This document shows positions 1 to 9,660 of a stretch of 64,000 nucleotides of DNA, piece by piece. Origin of the DNA: Dama dama (lineage: Eukaryota > Chordata > Mammalia > Artiodactyla > Cervidae); assembly GCF_033118175.1 (NCBI RefSeq), contig NC_083696.1:35015001-35079000 (forward strand), written 5' to 3'. The position numbers were made by a program, and so were the translations under genes. The notes beneath the pieces are model-generated. The model was not told the origin of the DNA. It saw only the letters and a program-made list of their open reading frames with translations, and searched no databases. Each line of letters opens with the position of its first letter. Within the stretch, counting starts at the first letter, position 1.

Positions 1-622
1 GGCAAATAGATGGGGAAACAGTGGCTAACTTTATTTTTCTGGGCTCCAAAATCACTGCAGATGGTGATTGCAGCCATGAAATTAAAAGATGCTTGCTCCT
101 TGGAAGGAAAGTTATGACCAACCTAGACAGCATATTAAAAAGCAGAGACATTACTTTGCCAACAAAGGTCCATATAGTCAAGGCTATGGTTTTTCCAGTG
201 GTCATATATGGATGTGAGAGTTGGACTATAAAGAAAGCTGAGCACAGAAGAATTGATGCTTTTGAACTGTGGAGTTGGGGAAGACTCTTGAGAGTCCCTT
301 GGACTGTAAGGAGATCCAGTCAGTCCATCCTAAAGGAGATCAGTCCTGGGTGTTCATTGGAAGGACTGATGTTGAAGCTGAAACTCCAGTACTTTGGCCA
401 CCTGATGCGAAGAGCTGACTCATTGGAAAAGACCCTGATGCTGGAAAAGATTGAGGGCAGGAGGAGAAGGGGATGACAGAGGATGAGATGGTTGGATGGC
501 ATCACTGACTCAGTGGACATGGGTTTGGGTGGACTCTGGGAGTTGGTGATGGACAGGGAGGCCTGGCATGCTGTGGTTCATGGGGTCGCAAAGAGTCGGA
601 CACGACTGAGCGACTGAACTGA
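1..622 (+). mobile_element. BovB (RTE-class) LINE 3' end in DCTN3 intron 1
   Basis: Positions 21-473 translate as the C-terminal end of an RTE-type reverse transcriptase ORF, with YGCESWTIKKAEHRRIDAFE and LLRVPWT. It ends in the ruminant tail GTCGCAAAGAGTCGGACACG and GACTGAACTGA (to 622). The 5' part is cut by the window edge. The ORF stops at TGA (474-476), where a related copy on the minus strand at 7,316-7,673 reads CGA, so the stop looks like a CpG decay product. It lies in sense orientation inside the DCTN3 intron. Confidence 0.9.
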
Positions 623-1063
623 TTTGCCTCCTCATAAATTTGATCCTTGAATATCCGCATTCCTTACCCTCTAATCTAAAACCTGTGTGAGATCATTCAC
701 TTTCATAGTCTCTCCATCTATTCAACCCTTTAATACTGGAATTCCTCACCCTCTACCCTTAAAGCCTAGATCAGTTCAGCCAAGAGGAAGGGATCAGTGA
801 ATATATAGTATGTGCTAGTGCCCCATAAACCCTAAAGTAGTTCATTACTTCCCCAGTCACATGAAACTCCCCGAGGAGTACATGATTATCTACCCCTTCA
901 TACTGAGGATTCCCAGAAGGTGGAGTTGGATCTCTTAATACAAGAGAAGGGGGTGATTGCAGGGACAAGGAAGTTTGGAGTCTGAGGAAATGAAGATTCT
1001 TTATCTCTTCCAAGCCTTGAGCCAAGTGGTAAATCTTGGAATTAACTTCCACTCCCCTTATAG

Positions 1064-1148
1064 GTGGCTGATGGCCTGGTCAAGGTGCAGGTGGCTTTGG
1101 GGAACATCGCCAGCAAGAGGGAGAGGGTGAAGGTTCTGTACAAAAAGA
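1064..1148 (+). CDS. DCTN3: DCTN3 coding exon 2
   Basis: Begins in phase 0 after CCCCTTATAG and encodes VADGLVKVQVALGNIASKRE and onwards to LYKK plus the first base of an Ile codon. The donor is GTAAGTG at 1149. It covers residues 33-60 by the human numbering. Confidence 0.95.
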
Positions 1149-4100
1149 GTAAGTGTTTCCATGAGGTGCCTGCCTGCCCTCCTTCTCAAGCCTATGCCTC
1201 CTGGTTCCCTGCCCAGGCTGTTAAGCCCAATAGGTCACTGGAGTTTCCCTTTGGGGATAGCAGGTGAAGACATTTTCCTGATGAAATGGTGGATTGGGGT
1301 AGGCTTTCTACTTTGTGGTTAAACCCCAAGCCCATGGCAATGTCCTAAGTTTTGAGATGAGAGCTCTGCCTGAAAGTCCGCTGGGGAAGGAGAGAGGAGG
1401 AGTATGGAATTTCCATAGGCAAGGTTCAGGGGCAGGAAAGAAATCAGGCACTGAGAACCCCAGCCTTGGCTCAGCCAGGCCTTTTTGATTATGTCAGAGA
1501 TAGCAATCTGTTCAGTAACTAGAAATCAGATAAAGTTCTGGCATGTCTTGGTGGCACAGAGGGGCAAGGTATTACCTTCTACCCTTGAAGATAGATCAGT
1601 GAAAATGCTGAGGGCCCCAGGGTATTGGAGGCAACTGTGTTCCCAGCTGTAAAGTCTGACTCTGGCCAGCAGGATGGTTAGATAGCATCACTGACTCAAT
1701 GGACATGAATTTGAGCAAACTCCCGGAGATAGTGAGGGACAGGGAAGCCTGGCATGCTGCAGTTCATGGGGTCCAAAGAGTCGGACACAACTTAGTGACT
1801 GAACAGCAGGTGATCAGAGGGAAGAGACAGGGAAGTGGGGATGGGGGCCTGGTGGACCCTGTGGGTATCAGTTCCTCACTCAAGGCTCTCCCCAAGGCTG
1901 ACCCTTCCCCTGATATCCTTCCTTCACAAGACTGATCCCCACTCCCCAACCTTATTCCATTTTCCATCTTGTTACTTTTCTAGTTGAAGACTTGATCAAA
2001 TACCTGGATCCTGAGTACATTGACCGCATTGCCTTACCTGATGCCTCCAAGCTGCAGTTCATCTTGGCAGGTAGTGCTGGGTAGGATGTGCACATGCATC
2101 TGGGGGAAGTTGGGCACAGAGGTGGCCTCCCTCTCAGTCCTCTCCTGGATGCAGCCCAGGAAGCTGATCTCTGAAATCTGGACTGAGGCTGGAGGTGGAC
2201 TTGTGGTCCTCTTGTAGGCACTGGGTACAGTACACCCTGGAGCCAGCTGCAGACCAGAGTGCCAGCCACTGTGGAGGTGACTCCAGTGTTCTGTCTATGG
2301 CATGCCTCTAGGATTTTCCTTCAGAACCTTCCTTACTTCTGCTCAGTAGACATAGAGCTTCTAGGAAAGGGTGGGGGCAGAGAGCATTGCCGTGGGAGAG
2401 ATGAGGATATAAGCATGGGTTTCAGCATCTTGCAGGTGGGAAAGTGCTGGGATTTCAGAGTTCTAGACAGGAACTATTGTCTTAGCAATGTTTGCTTATC
2501 GGTTAGTTAGCTACTCCACGAGGTATGGTTTGCCATCACCTGTGTTTGTTCATGCATTCAAGTGCTCATCAGGTGTGGTCCGGACTATCCTAGGTGTGAG
2601 GTATGCAGTGGTGAACCAGAACATCCCTAAACCACTGCTGTGACTCAGGCACCATTCAGGAGGTCTTCCCCTGCACCGATTCTTGAGTCCAGCCTCTCCA
2701 CCCCTCCCTGTGGCACTGTCTCGGTGTTCATCCCCTGGCACTTGAACAGTTTCCTAAGTTTTCTTTTTATTTATTTGTTTTTTTTTTTCTTTCTTCTTCT
2801 CCCCCCCCCCCGCCCCTTTGCTTATTCCTAAGTCCTCTTCTTGACCCTAGTTTCCCACTTCTTGCATGTGGCTCACTATCATCTTCCCCAGACACATTTC
2901 CAGCATGCCACAGTGTTTACTTTGGAACCTCAGTATGTGTGTATCTTTCTCTTCCTACTAGGATAAATTCCTAATTCCTTAGCCTACCATTCAAAGCTCC
3001 CTATAGACTGCCGAATCTCCCCTCCCATCTAGCTGTTTCCTGTGCTCTCCTTACTCCAGTTCAGCCAATTGAATTCTTTTTCCTCTGCTGATTGACATGC
3101 ATTCTTGCCATCAGATGACTGAGATAACAGTCCTCCCTTCTTGAATGCCCTTCCCACTCTGCAGTCATTGAAACCCCCTGTGCACAGGGCCATCGCAGTC
3201 CTGCTGCGCTTGTCACTGTACCCTCCTCTTAGTGTCCCAGCTCTCCAGGAACTTGTAATTGTGCCTCTGTGATCCACTGAGCACTACCCGCCTGGTATCT
3301 TCCACAAGTCTCCTCTTTCAGACCTTCCCAGGAGCCCTTGGGTACTTCAGGTCCGAAGTACTTTGTCTCCTGTGGCCTAGTAGGGGCTCTCTGAATTTGT
3401 GGATAGGAGGCTAGAGGGAGAGGCCTCAGAGTTAAAACTTGGAGAAAGGTTGGATTTGGAGGCACTTAGAGCCTCCTTGGGCTCAAGATAGTTCAGACCA
3501 GTGGCATCCAGGAGAGGTGGAGGCAGACTGGGGGAGTGTGCACAGAAAGAAGGGGACAGTGGGCAGAGTGGCTGCCCCCGGCTCCAGAACTCAGCCCTCT
3601 CCCTGGCCTGGTCCCCAGCTCCTCGCCTGGGAGTGGCCGTGCCTGGGCCCGCCTCACTGCTGCTCTCTTGTCTGTTCATGCTGCAGAGGAGCAGTTCATT
3701 CTCTCGCAGGTTGCACTTCTGGAGCAGGTGGACGCTCTGGTGCCCATGCTGGACAGCACTCACATCAAAGGTACCTTCTGGGGTTGCATCTCCTCTGCTC
3801 TACGTGGGGAGGTCGGTGGATGGGCAGGACTTCCCTGGGCTCAGACTGGCTCTGCTCCTTGTCTTTACCCTCACCTGAGGGTACTGGCCACCTGCACTGG
3901 GATTAAAATTGCCAGGGCAGAGAGCTCAGCTTCAGAACTCGGGCAGTTTGGCCCTAAGGACACTCAGGTAAGCCCAGTGGCCTCCCACTCTAGGATTCCT
4001 TCTGTTTTCTACCCCACCCCTCAGCATCTGTCCTTCAGGGTGTTGCAGAGGCCAGGTTTGACTGTAAGAGTTCCTGCGGGGGCGGGGTGTGTGTGAATGT

Positions 4101-5826
4101 GTGTGCAGGGGGCGGGGGGGGGGTGTGTGAATGTGTGTGCAGGGGGCAGGGGGGTGTGAATGTGTGTGCAGGGGGCGGGGAGGGGTGTGAATGTGTGTGA
4201 ATTCTTCCTGCCGCGCCGCCTAGGGCAGTCCCTGGGCCAGGATTTTGACAAGCAGACAGTGACTTTAATTGAATCCAGATATCCATCTTGTCTGTCTCTG
4301 GAGGTATTTTTCCCAGCTCCCCCTCCATACCCCTGATCAGTTTCCTGCTGAGCATCTGACAGCCTTAAGCTGTGGGCCCAGCATGGTGGCTGAGGCTCTG
4401 GGTGTTGGGTTCCAGGTGACCAGCTTAGGGACCTTGCATTTGTCCTTAGCCCACCTGCAGGCTCCCTGTTCCCTGGGCCAGGCAGCTCTGGTCCCGCCGA
4501 GCTGAGAGCAAAGGAACAGATCCTATAATAATCAAAGCTTTCTTTACCTGCCATGCTCACAACACTGGGGTGGGTATATGGGGCAACTCTGGGAACCCCA
4601 AGGTTTTGTCTTCCAAGGGCCTGTATCTTCCCCTCCCCTTTGGGTCCTAGAATAGGACTGGGGTGGGCAGGGAGCCCCACCACCACCACCTCCAGCTGCA
4701 GCGGTCGATGAAGCTGGCGTTTGTTTAGCTTCTCCACTCAATACTCTAATCCTGCTGAAGACCTAATAGACTATTGAGCAGTCCCGGGGGAAGGCAGCAG
4801 CATCACTGGGCAGCGTGCGTTGTGTTTTACAGCCGTTCCTGAGCATGCCGCCCGCCTGCAGCGCTTGGCCCAGATCCACATCCAGCAGCAGGTACGGGAG
4901 GGGAGAGGCCCGGTGGGAAAGTAGAGGTGGTGAGGCTCCTTGTCCCCACCCCTGCCTCCTGGGGAAGTAGCCTCAGGAGCTGATGTCAGCTTCAGGGGAA
5001 ACTTAGGGTTTCTCCTTTGTCTTGCAGGCACCTTCCAGAGGGGAAGGGACTTGCCTAGGGTAAAATCTAGGCCGCCTGCCTCCCAGAATAGGACTATCCT
5101 GAGACACCAGAAGATTGATGTTGGGAGGTACCCAAGAATTCCTGGGGGTGATGTGTCCTTGACCAAATGTGGAGGAGCTGTTTTTTCACTATTGCCAGGC
5201 TCTAGTGTGAAGTTCAAAGAGGGTTCAGATATAGGGGACAGGGGAGAAGGAGGCATATACCAGTAGGAATAGGTCTTTAAATGTGTGGTTCGCTCCCTCT
5301 TCCATCAGCCTCAGGACTGCAGTTAGGCTACCCATAGCAGAGCCTGAAAGTGCCTCTTTAGAAATTTGCTCCTTTTAGCTCTGAGGTTAAACATGGCCTT
5401 TTCTGAGGAGCGAGGGTCCTTGATGAGGCAGGCAGTGGGGCGTGTGGGCTCTGTCTAACGCTTTTCTTTGCCCCACCTTGGCCCCACAGGACCAGTGTGT
5501 GGAGGTCACTGAGGAGTCCAAGGCTCTCCTGGAGGAATACAACAAGACTGTATCCTTTCCGCTCAGCTGGGTCCCTGAGGAGTGCTGTATGGAGCCTGGC
5601 CTTTTACTCCATTCCTAGTTCTGTCTCTCATCCCATCCCAACCAGTCTGTGTGTCCCCCAGCTCCCCCTGCCTTGAGGAAAGTCAGACATCTCTCTTCTG
5701 CCTCTCATTCTCATTGTCACCTTGACCTGTGACCAGACAGTGCTTCTCTCCAAGCAGTTTGTGCAATGGGATGAACTTCTCTGCCAGCTAGAAGCTGCCA
5801 AGCAAGTGAAGCCTGTGGAAGAGTGA
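1064..5826 (+). CDS. DCTN3: Dynactin subunit 3 (p22/p24), exons 2-7, 5'-partial
   Basis: Encodes the small subunit of dynactin, the dynein cofactor; it sits in the shoulder/sidearm with p150Glued and dynamitin. Coding pieces: 1064-1148, 1984-2070, 3687-3770, 4833-4891, 5490-5549 and 5737-5826, each flanked by AG acceptors and GT donors with phases that join without a break. Together they give 154 residues plus stop. With the 32 residues of exon 1 known from mammalian orthologues this makes 186, the usual length. The protein is helical and coiled-coil-like, rich in Leu, Glu and Gln (for example EEQFILSQVALLEQV and ARLQRLAQIHIQQQ). Exon 1 and the promoter lie before position 1. The frame is intact, so the gene looks functional. 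The last intron looks U12-type (separate entry). Identification rests on recognised protein sequence. Confidence 0.97.
1671..1807 (+). mobile_element. BovB/Bov-A-type 3' tail fragment in DCTN3 intron 2
   Basis: Matches the last part of the 1-622 element: GGATGGTTAGATAGCATCAC through GTCCAAAGAGTCGGACACAA and GACTGAACAG. It has no tRNA-like head. The size and tail fit a truncated BovB or Bov-A monomer. Confidence 0.82.
1984..2070 (+). CDS. DCTN3: DCTN3 coding exon 3
   Basis: Follows TTACTTTTCTAG. It completes the Ile codon and encodes EDLIKYLDPEYIDRIALPDA and onwards to QFILA, ending in the first base of a Glu codon. The donor GTAGTG at 2071 is a weak match to consensus. Confidence 0.95.
2750..2835. 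repeat. Pyrimidine-rich low-complexity tract
   Basis: T-rich then C-rich run in DCTN3 intron 3, including 11 or more consecutive C residues. It has no coding potential. Confidence 0.8.
2950..3240. mobile_element. Probable L2 LINE remnant
   Basis: Phrases such as CCATTCAAAGCTCCCTATAG and GAATGCCCTTCCCACTCTGC resemble the mammalian L2 3' region. Ends and orientation are approximate; recognition is from memory of the consensus. Confidence 0.5.
3687..3770 (+). CDS. DCTN3: DCTN3 coding exon 4
   Basis: Follows TTCATGCTGCAG. It encodes EEQFILSQVALLEQVDALVP and onwards to DSTHIK, and ends one base into the next Ala codon. The donor is GTACCT at 3771. This stretch is typical amphipathic helix. Confidence 0.95.
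4078..4200. repeat. G/TG-rich minisatellite, about four copies
   Basis: Four units of 30, 34, 29 and 30 bases (starts 4078, 4108, 4142, 4171). Each is a G-rich block with GGGGGC followed by TGTGAATGTGTGTG. It lies in DCTN3 intron 4. The G runs are compatible with G-quadruplex formation on the non-template strand. Confidence 0.85.
4833..4891 (+). CDS. DCTN3: DCTN3 coding exon 5
   Basis: Follows GTGTTTTACAG. It encodes AVPEHAARLQRLAQIHIQQQ and ends in phase 0 at the donor GTACGG (4892). It is a short exon of 59 bases. Confidence 0.95.
5490..5549 (+). CDS. DCTN3: DCTN3 coding exon 6
   Basis: Follows TTGGCCCCACAG. It encodes exactly 20 codons, DQCVEVTEESKALLEEYNKT, in phase 0 at both ends. The donor after it is GTATCCTTT, the U12-type consensus rather than GTRAGT. 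Confidence 0.95.
5550..5736 (+). other. DCTN3: Probable U12-type (minor spliceosome) intron of DCTN3
   Basis: This 187-base intron starts GTATCCTTT, an exact match to the GT-AG U12 donor. Just before the acceptor lies CCTTGAC (5720-5726), matching the core of the U12 branch consensus TTCCTTRAC. The likely branch A at 5725 is 11 bases from the AG at 5735-5736, inside the usual 10-15 base range. There is no long pyrimidine tract before the AG, which also fits. Both flanking exons are confirmed by protein identity. Confidence 0.88.
5737..5826 (+). CDS. DCTN3: DCTN3 terminal coding exon 7
   Basis: Starts after GACCTGTGACCAG. It encodes TVLLSKQFVQWDELLCQLEA and ends KPVEE followed by TGA at 5824-5826. 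The second residue is Val where I recall Met in human. Confidence 0.95.
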   Translation, partial: TVLLSKQFVQWDELLCQLEAAKQVKPVEE

Positions 5827-6066
5827 ATGGTGCTTCCCATCCCAGGGTGGGCTGGGGCAGCCAGGCTCCAGGACCTGTGCCAGCCTGCCCTTGTAACAGA
5901 GCAGAAAAGAGGTGGCTCTGTATTTATTGGATTCAAGACCTACCTGGTTGCACTCAGGTGGGGCTCTGAGGTCAGAGGTCTGGTTACTTGAGATTTGCTC
6001 TTTGCACCTCCTCCCTTCATCAGCGTCCTGTTCCAGTGACAATAAAACTGTAGAGACCACTTCAGT
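5827..6066 (+). other. DCTN3: DCTN3 3' UTR with poly(A) signal
   Basis: About 240 bases from the TGA to the expected cleavage region. A canonical AATAAA lies at 6041-6046 and a GT-rich stretch (GTAGTGTGTTAG) begins about 20 bases further on, as expected for a downstream element. Confidence 0.88.
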
Positions 6067-6278
6067 AGTGTGTTAGCTTCCTGGTCTTGGATGGGTATGG
6101 TGGTGGGGATGAGGGTGGTGGAGGCCAGAGTTGTCCATCTTCCTAGGAGTTGGACCACCAGCTATACTCATCCTAGTCTAGCTTTCTGGAAGATATAGAG
6201 CTCTCAGGATGAATGCTCTCATTTGCTTGATGTGAGTGGAACATTTGGTTTTGTATCCATTTATCCCACATTTACCAA

Positions 6279-6491
6279 AGTGAAAGTGAAGTCGCTCAGT
6301 CATGTCCAACTCTTTGCGACCCCATGGACTGCAGCCTACCAGGCTTCTCCATCCATGGGATTTTCCAGGCAAGAATACTGGAGTAGGTTGCCATTTCCTT
6401 CTCCAGGAGATCTTCCTGACCCAGGGGTTGAACCCGGGTCTCCCACATTGTAGGCAGATGCTTTACCGTCTGAGCCATCAGGGAAGTCCAG
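6279..6491 (-). mobile_element. Bov-tA SINE with target-site duplication
   Basis: A full-length ruminant tRNA-derived SINE on the minus strand. The tail GTCGCTCAGTCATGTCCAAC is at the left and the tRNA-like head ending GGGAAGTCC at the right. The 10-base direct repeat CATTTACCAA flanks it at 6269-6278 and 6492-6501. Confidence 0.93.
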
Positions 6492-6501
6492 CATTTACCA
6501 A

Positions 6502-7315
6502 GGACACTCTAAATGTCAGATGCCAAACCAGGTGGGGAGGTCACAGGTGGGGTCCACCTGCCCTGTACAGGATAGCTGGGGAAACAGTCATGGAAAAGGG
6601 GAGGGAACCATGTGGCACAGGGTTCTCTGGGGGCACAGAAAAAAAAGGGATGTGGCAGGTAGCCCTGGAGAGTGATATGCAGGGTCTTTGAGAACCAAGG
6701 GAGCAGCATGTGCAAAGGAGAGGGGAGCCTCTATGTTGCTCTCCTGGTGCTACGAGAAGAGAAGGGGAGCCTAAAAGAGGATGCAGAGGGCTTTGGGGTG
6801 GGGGTGAGGCGGGGCGGTGGTGTGGCTGGAAAGGAGGGAGAGTTGGCATATTAAAGAGCAGAGAAACCAATGGCACCTCACTCCACCAAGTGTTTGCTGT
6901 CCTCTTGTGGTCTCTGGGACTGCTGCGGCTCCAGGCCCCTTTACGTCGGCCTGCCTGCCACCATACTGGCACGGTCTCATTGGCATCTCAAATCCAACAT
7001 GTCTGAAACTCTGAGCCATCCTAGACTCTTCCCTCCTCCATCCATCCGAACAGTCGCCAAACCCACCTCGTAGTATCTTCCAACTTAATTTACTTTCCCC
7101 CATTCCCACTGCTGTTTCTCTGGCTCATTCTTTCAACAAATGCTTTAACAAATACTTGAGCACTTATTATAGGCGGGGCAACTTAAGAAGCACCGCGGAC
7201 ATGGCCCTGGAACGAACGTGCGGCCAGGAGTCACCAGAGGGAGGCCCGAGAGCTGCGCACACGAACAGGTTTGACCTGCGCCTTGATGAGAGCCCCCGTG
7301 GTTCGCCAGTGCCCA
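6502..7315. other. Intergenic spacer between DCTN3 and RPP25L
   Basis: No gene is supported here. The stretch 7,100-7,180 (TTCAACAAATGCTTTAACAA and a GAGCACTTATTATAG phrase) resembles the tail of an old L2 or MIR element. The rest looks unique. Confidence 0.6.
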
Positions 7316-7673
7316 CAGTTCAGTTCAGTTCAGTCGCTCAGTCGTGTCCGACTCTTTGCGACCCCATGAATCGCAGCACGCCAGGCCTCCCTATCCATCA
7401 CCAACTCCCGGAGTTTACTCAAACTCATGCCCATCGAGTCGGTGATGCCATCCAGCCATCTCATCCTCTGTCGTCCCCTTCTCCTCCTGCCCTCAATCCC
7501 TCCCAGCATCAGGGTCTTTTCCAATGAGTCAACTCTTCGCATGAGGTGGCCAAAGTATTGGAGTTTCAGCTTCAGCATCAGTCCTTCCAGTGAACACCCA
7601 GGACTGATCTCCTTTAGGATGGACTGGTTGGATCTCCTTGCAGTCCAAGGGACTCTCAAGAGTCTTCTCCAAC
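7316..7673 (-). mobile_element. BovB LINE 3' end, minus strand, next to RPP25L promoter
   Basis: Reverse complement of the same 3' region as at 1-622, beginning CAGTTCAGTTCAGTCGCTCA. On the minus strand it reads LLRVPWT-type RTE C-terminus through to MDREAWRAAIHGVAKSRTRL without a stop. This copy keeps CGA where two other copies have TGA. It ends within a few tens of bases of the RPP25L CpG island. Confidence 0.9.
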
Positions 7674-7689
7674 AGGGTGAAGTTAAAGT

Positions 7690-8330
7690 TCAGAACTCGG
7701 TGATCAAGGCTCTCGCGCCCGCAGCAGCCACATCACCGGCACCTCTAGCTCCGGTCCAAAGAGAAACCCGCCACTCTGCCTCTGCTACTGCGGTGTGCTC
7801 AGCAGGTAACGCCCGCCCTGCATCTTCTAAGGGCCGAATCCTCCGCATCCTTCCGACGCGGACTTCGGACGCGGGACTCCTCGGCTGGCCGCTCCTCTCC
7901 CCCGCAGCGCTCTCTCAGCTCGCAAAGCAGTGCTCCTTGCCCGGGGCAGAACAGCGAAGACACCCGGCGTGCTGCGGATCCGGGCGTCCGGGGCCAGCTC
8001 ACTCCCCGGCGTCCGGCACCTCTCAGTTTGCGAACCCGGCCCCTCAGGCCCCGCCCCGTCCGGCGTGCGCGGCCCCGCGACCTCGGCGCGCTCTCGGCCC
8101 GCGCCATCTTGGCTTCAGATCGAGCGTAGGGAGTGCGCGGCCGCGGCGGTGAGAGCCGGAGCCCTGCGGGGCGGGGGCGCCTGGAGGTGCGAGGAGGAGA
8201 GGGGAGGCCGGGTCCTGGGCCTCTGCGGTGGCCCGTGGCGGTGGGGACGGCGGGGCCTGGCCTCTCGCGGCCCCGACGCCAGGGGTGGCCCGAGCCTCTG
8301 CTTCCCAGTGTCTGAGGGACCCTCGGTTGC
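7690..8330 (+). promoter_or_regulatory. RPP25L: CpG-island promoter of RPP25L
   Basis: Dense CpG stretch between the BovB copy and the gene. Near 8,102-8,112 is CGCCATCTTGG, a good match to the YY1 site that often sits at or just after TSSs of housekeeping genes. No TATA box is seen. The likely TSS is close to or just before 8,100; this is inferred from the motif and the donor at 8149. Confidence 0.8.
8100..8148 (+). other. RPP25L: RPP25L 5' UTR exon 1 (5' end approximate)
   Basis: Ends at a strong donor: GGCCGCGGCG then GTGAGAG from 8149. The matching acceptor is TTCCTGCAG ending at 8879, giving a 5' UTR intron of about 730 bases. That acceptor is a NAGNAG pair (GCAGCAGGG), so two mRNA forms differing by three UTR bases are possible. 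Confidence 0.7.
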
Positions 8331-8912
8331 GGGGATCGACCCTGGAATCTCTGGATGAAAAGGGGTGCCCGGCCCTGTCCTCGGGGTCCAGGAGTTGGGG
8401 AGGGGATCGTTTCTGTCTTTGAGGAGCTTTTGGATGAGGGCTCTTGGCTCCGTTTGGGGGAGCATGGGGTGTGGGGGGGAGGGCTTGGCCCTGACCTCTG
8501 GTAGCACGAAATGAGGCGCCTGCGTTCTGTCACCCCGTGGGGAGCCCAGGGTGAGGAGCACTCAGCCTTGTGCTCGGGGAGTCTCGAGTGAGGGCCCGGA
8601 CCCAGTCCGCGGGAGCCCCAGATGAGGAAAGTTCATTCCCAGTGCCAGGGAGCTGGAGATGCAGTGGCTTGGCCGGTGTTCAGTGTCGGTGGAGGGTCAT
8701 GGCCCTGTCCAGAGGACTGGGGTACATCCCCCCCTAGGGGCAGGCAGGCATGACCCCTTGTCCTGGGGATGAGGGGTTTAAGGTCCCATTTCTGGAATAT
8801 CTGGGCAGAGCAGCGCCCTAGGGAGGCAAGGTGGGGGTGGCCTGGGACACAGCGCCCACCATCCTCTGACTTCCTGCAGCAGGGCAGCGAGGCGGACGCG
8901 ACAGCAGGCTGG

Positions 8913-9404
8913 ATGGAGCACTACCGGAAAGCTGGCTCTGTGGAACTCCCCGCACCTTGCCCGATGCCCCAGCTGCCTCCTGATACCCTGGAGATGCGGG
9001 TCCGAGCTGGCAGCAAGATCCGCAACCTCCTGGGCCTGGCGCTGGAGCGGCTGGAGGGCGGCAGCGCTCGCCACGTCGTGTTCTCAGGCTCTGGCCGCGC
9101 TGCAGGCAAGGCTGTCAGCTGTGCTGAGATTGTCAAACGGCGGGTACCAGGCTTGTACCAGCTTACCAAGCTGCGCTTCCTGCAAACCGAGGACAGCTGG
9201 GTGCCTACCTCACCTGACACAGGCCTGGATCCCCTCACGGTCCGCAGCCATGTGCCTGCAGTGTGGGTGCTGCTGAGCCGAGACCCCCTGGACCCCAATG
9301 AGTATGGCTACCAGCCCCCCGGGGCACCCCCTGACCTCGGGCCCACACCTGCCTCCAGCTGTGGCCCTCAGCCTAGAAGAAGGGCTCGCGATACCCGGTT
9401 CTGA
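8913..9404 (+). CDS. RPP25L: Ribonuclease P/MRP subunit p25-like protein
   Basis: Single-exon CDS of 163 residues, the usual length. The protein is a paralogue of RPP25, an Alba-fold RNA-binding subunit of nuclear RNase P/RNase MRP; RPP25L itself is thought to bind RNA in the same way. The Alba domain spans about residues 28-135, with RVRAGSKIRNLL (Lys35) and the loop FSGSGRAAGKAVSCAEIVKR (residues 57-76). A basic Arg-rich C-terminus ends RRRARDTRF. I chose the ATG at 8913, MEHYRKAGSVE. The in-frame ATG at 8769 lies upstream of the acceptor at 8879 and would be spliced out. Start context is moderate (G at +4, T at -3). No breaks are seen. Confidence 0.97.
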   Translation: MEHYRKAGSVELPAPCPMPQLPPDTLEMRVRAGSKIRNLLGLALERLEGGSARHVVFSGSGRAAGKAVSCAEIVKRRVPGLYQLTKLRFLQTEDSWVPTSPDTGLDPLTVRSHVPAVWVLLSRDPLDPNEYGYQPPGAPPDLGPTPASSCGPQPRRRARDTRF

Positions 9405-9660
9405 CGACCTGTGGGCAAGCTGTTGTCTAGACTGAGTGTCTAGGATGGCTGTACCTGTGAGAAGACTCTAACTGCTCAAGGTCTCCAACAAAACTTGAGT
9501 TTACGGAAGTGGGCCTCCCTGTCCTACTTCCCCTTCCCGCTGGCTCCTGGAAAGGGACTTTTGTGATGAGTGACCGGTGTGGAAAAAGTAACATCCCAAG
9601 TCAGTGTGTAGGTCAACTTGCCACAGCATAAATAAAATACAATATTTTGTAGAGAAAGAA
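9405..9660 (+). other. RPP25L: RPP25L 3' UTR with poly(A) signal
   Basis: Runs from the TGA to just past AATAAA at 9631-9636. A second AATAAA-like site (GGAAATAAAG, about 9,731-9,740) could serve as a distal signal. Confidence 0.85.

Noticed and set aside
21..476. 151-residue frame as a host gene
   Set aside because: It is the C-terminal end of a BovB-type LINE ORF; the same protein is found in two other repeat copies in this window.
4021..4737. 238-codon minus-strand frame in DCTN3 intron 4
   Set aside because: Its C-terminal part is the translated G-rich minisatellite; no resemblance to a known protein.
8769..8912. Upstream in-frame ATG for RPP25L
   Set aside because: It lies before the 5' UTR acceptor (8879), so it is not in the spliced mRNA, and it would lengthen the protein beyond the family length of 163.
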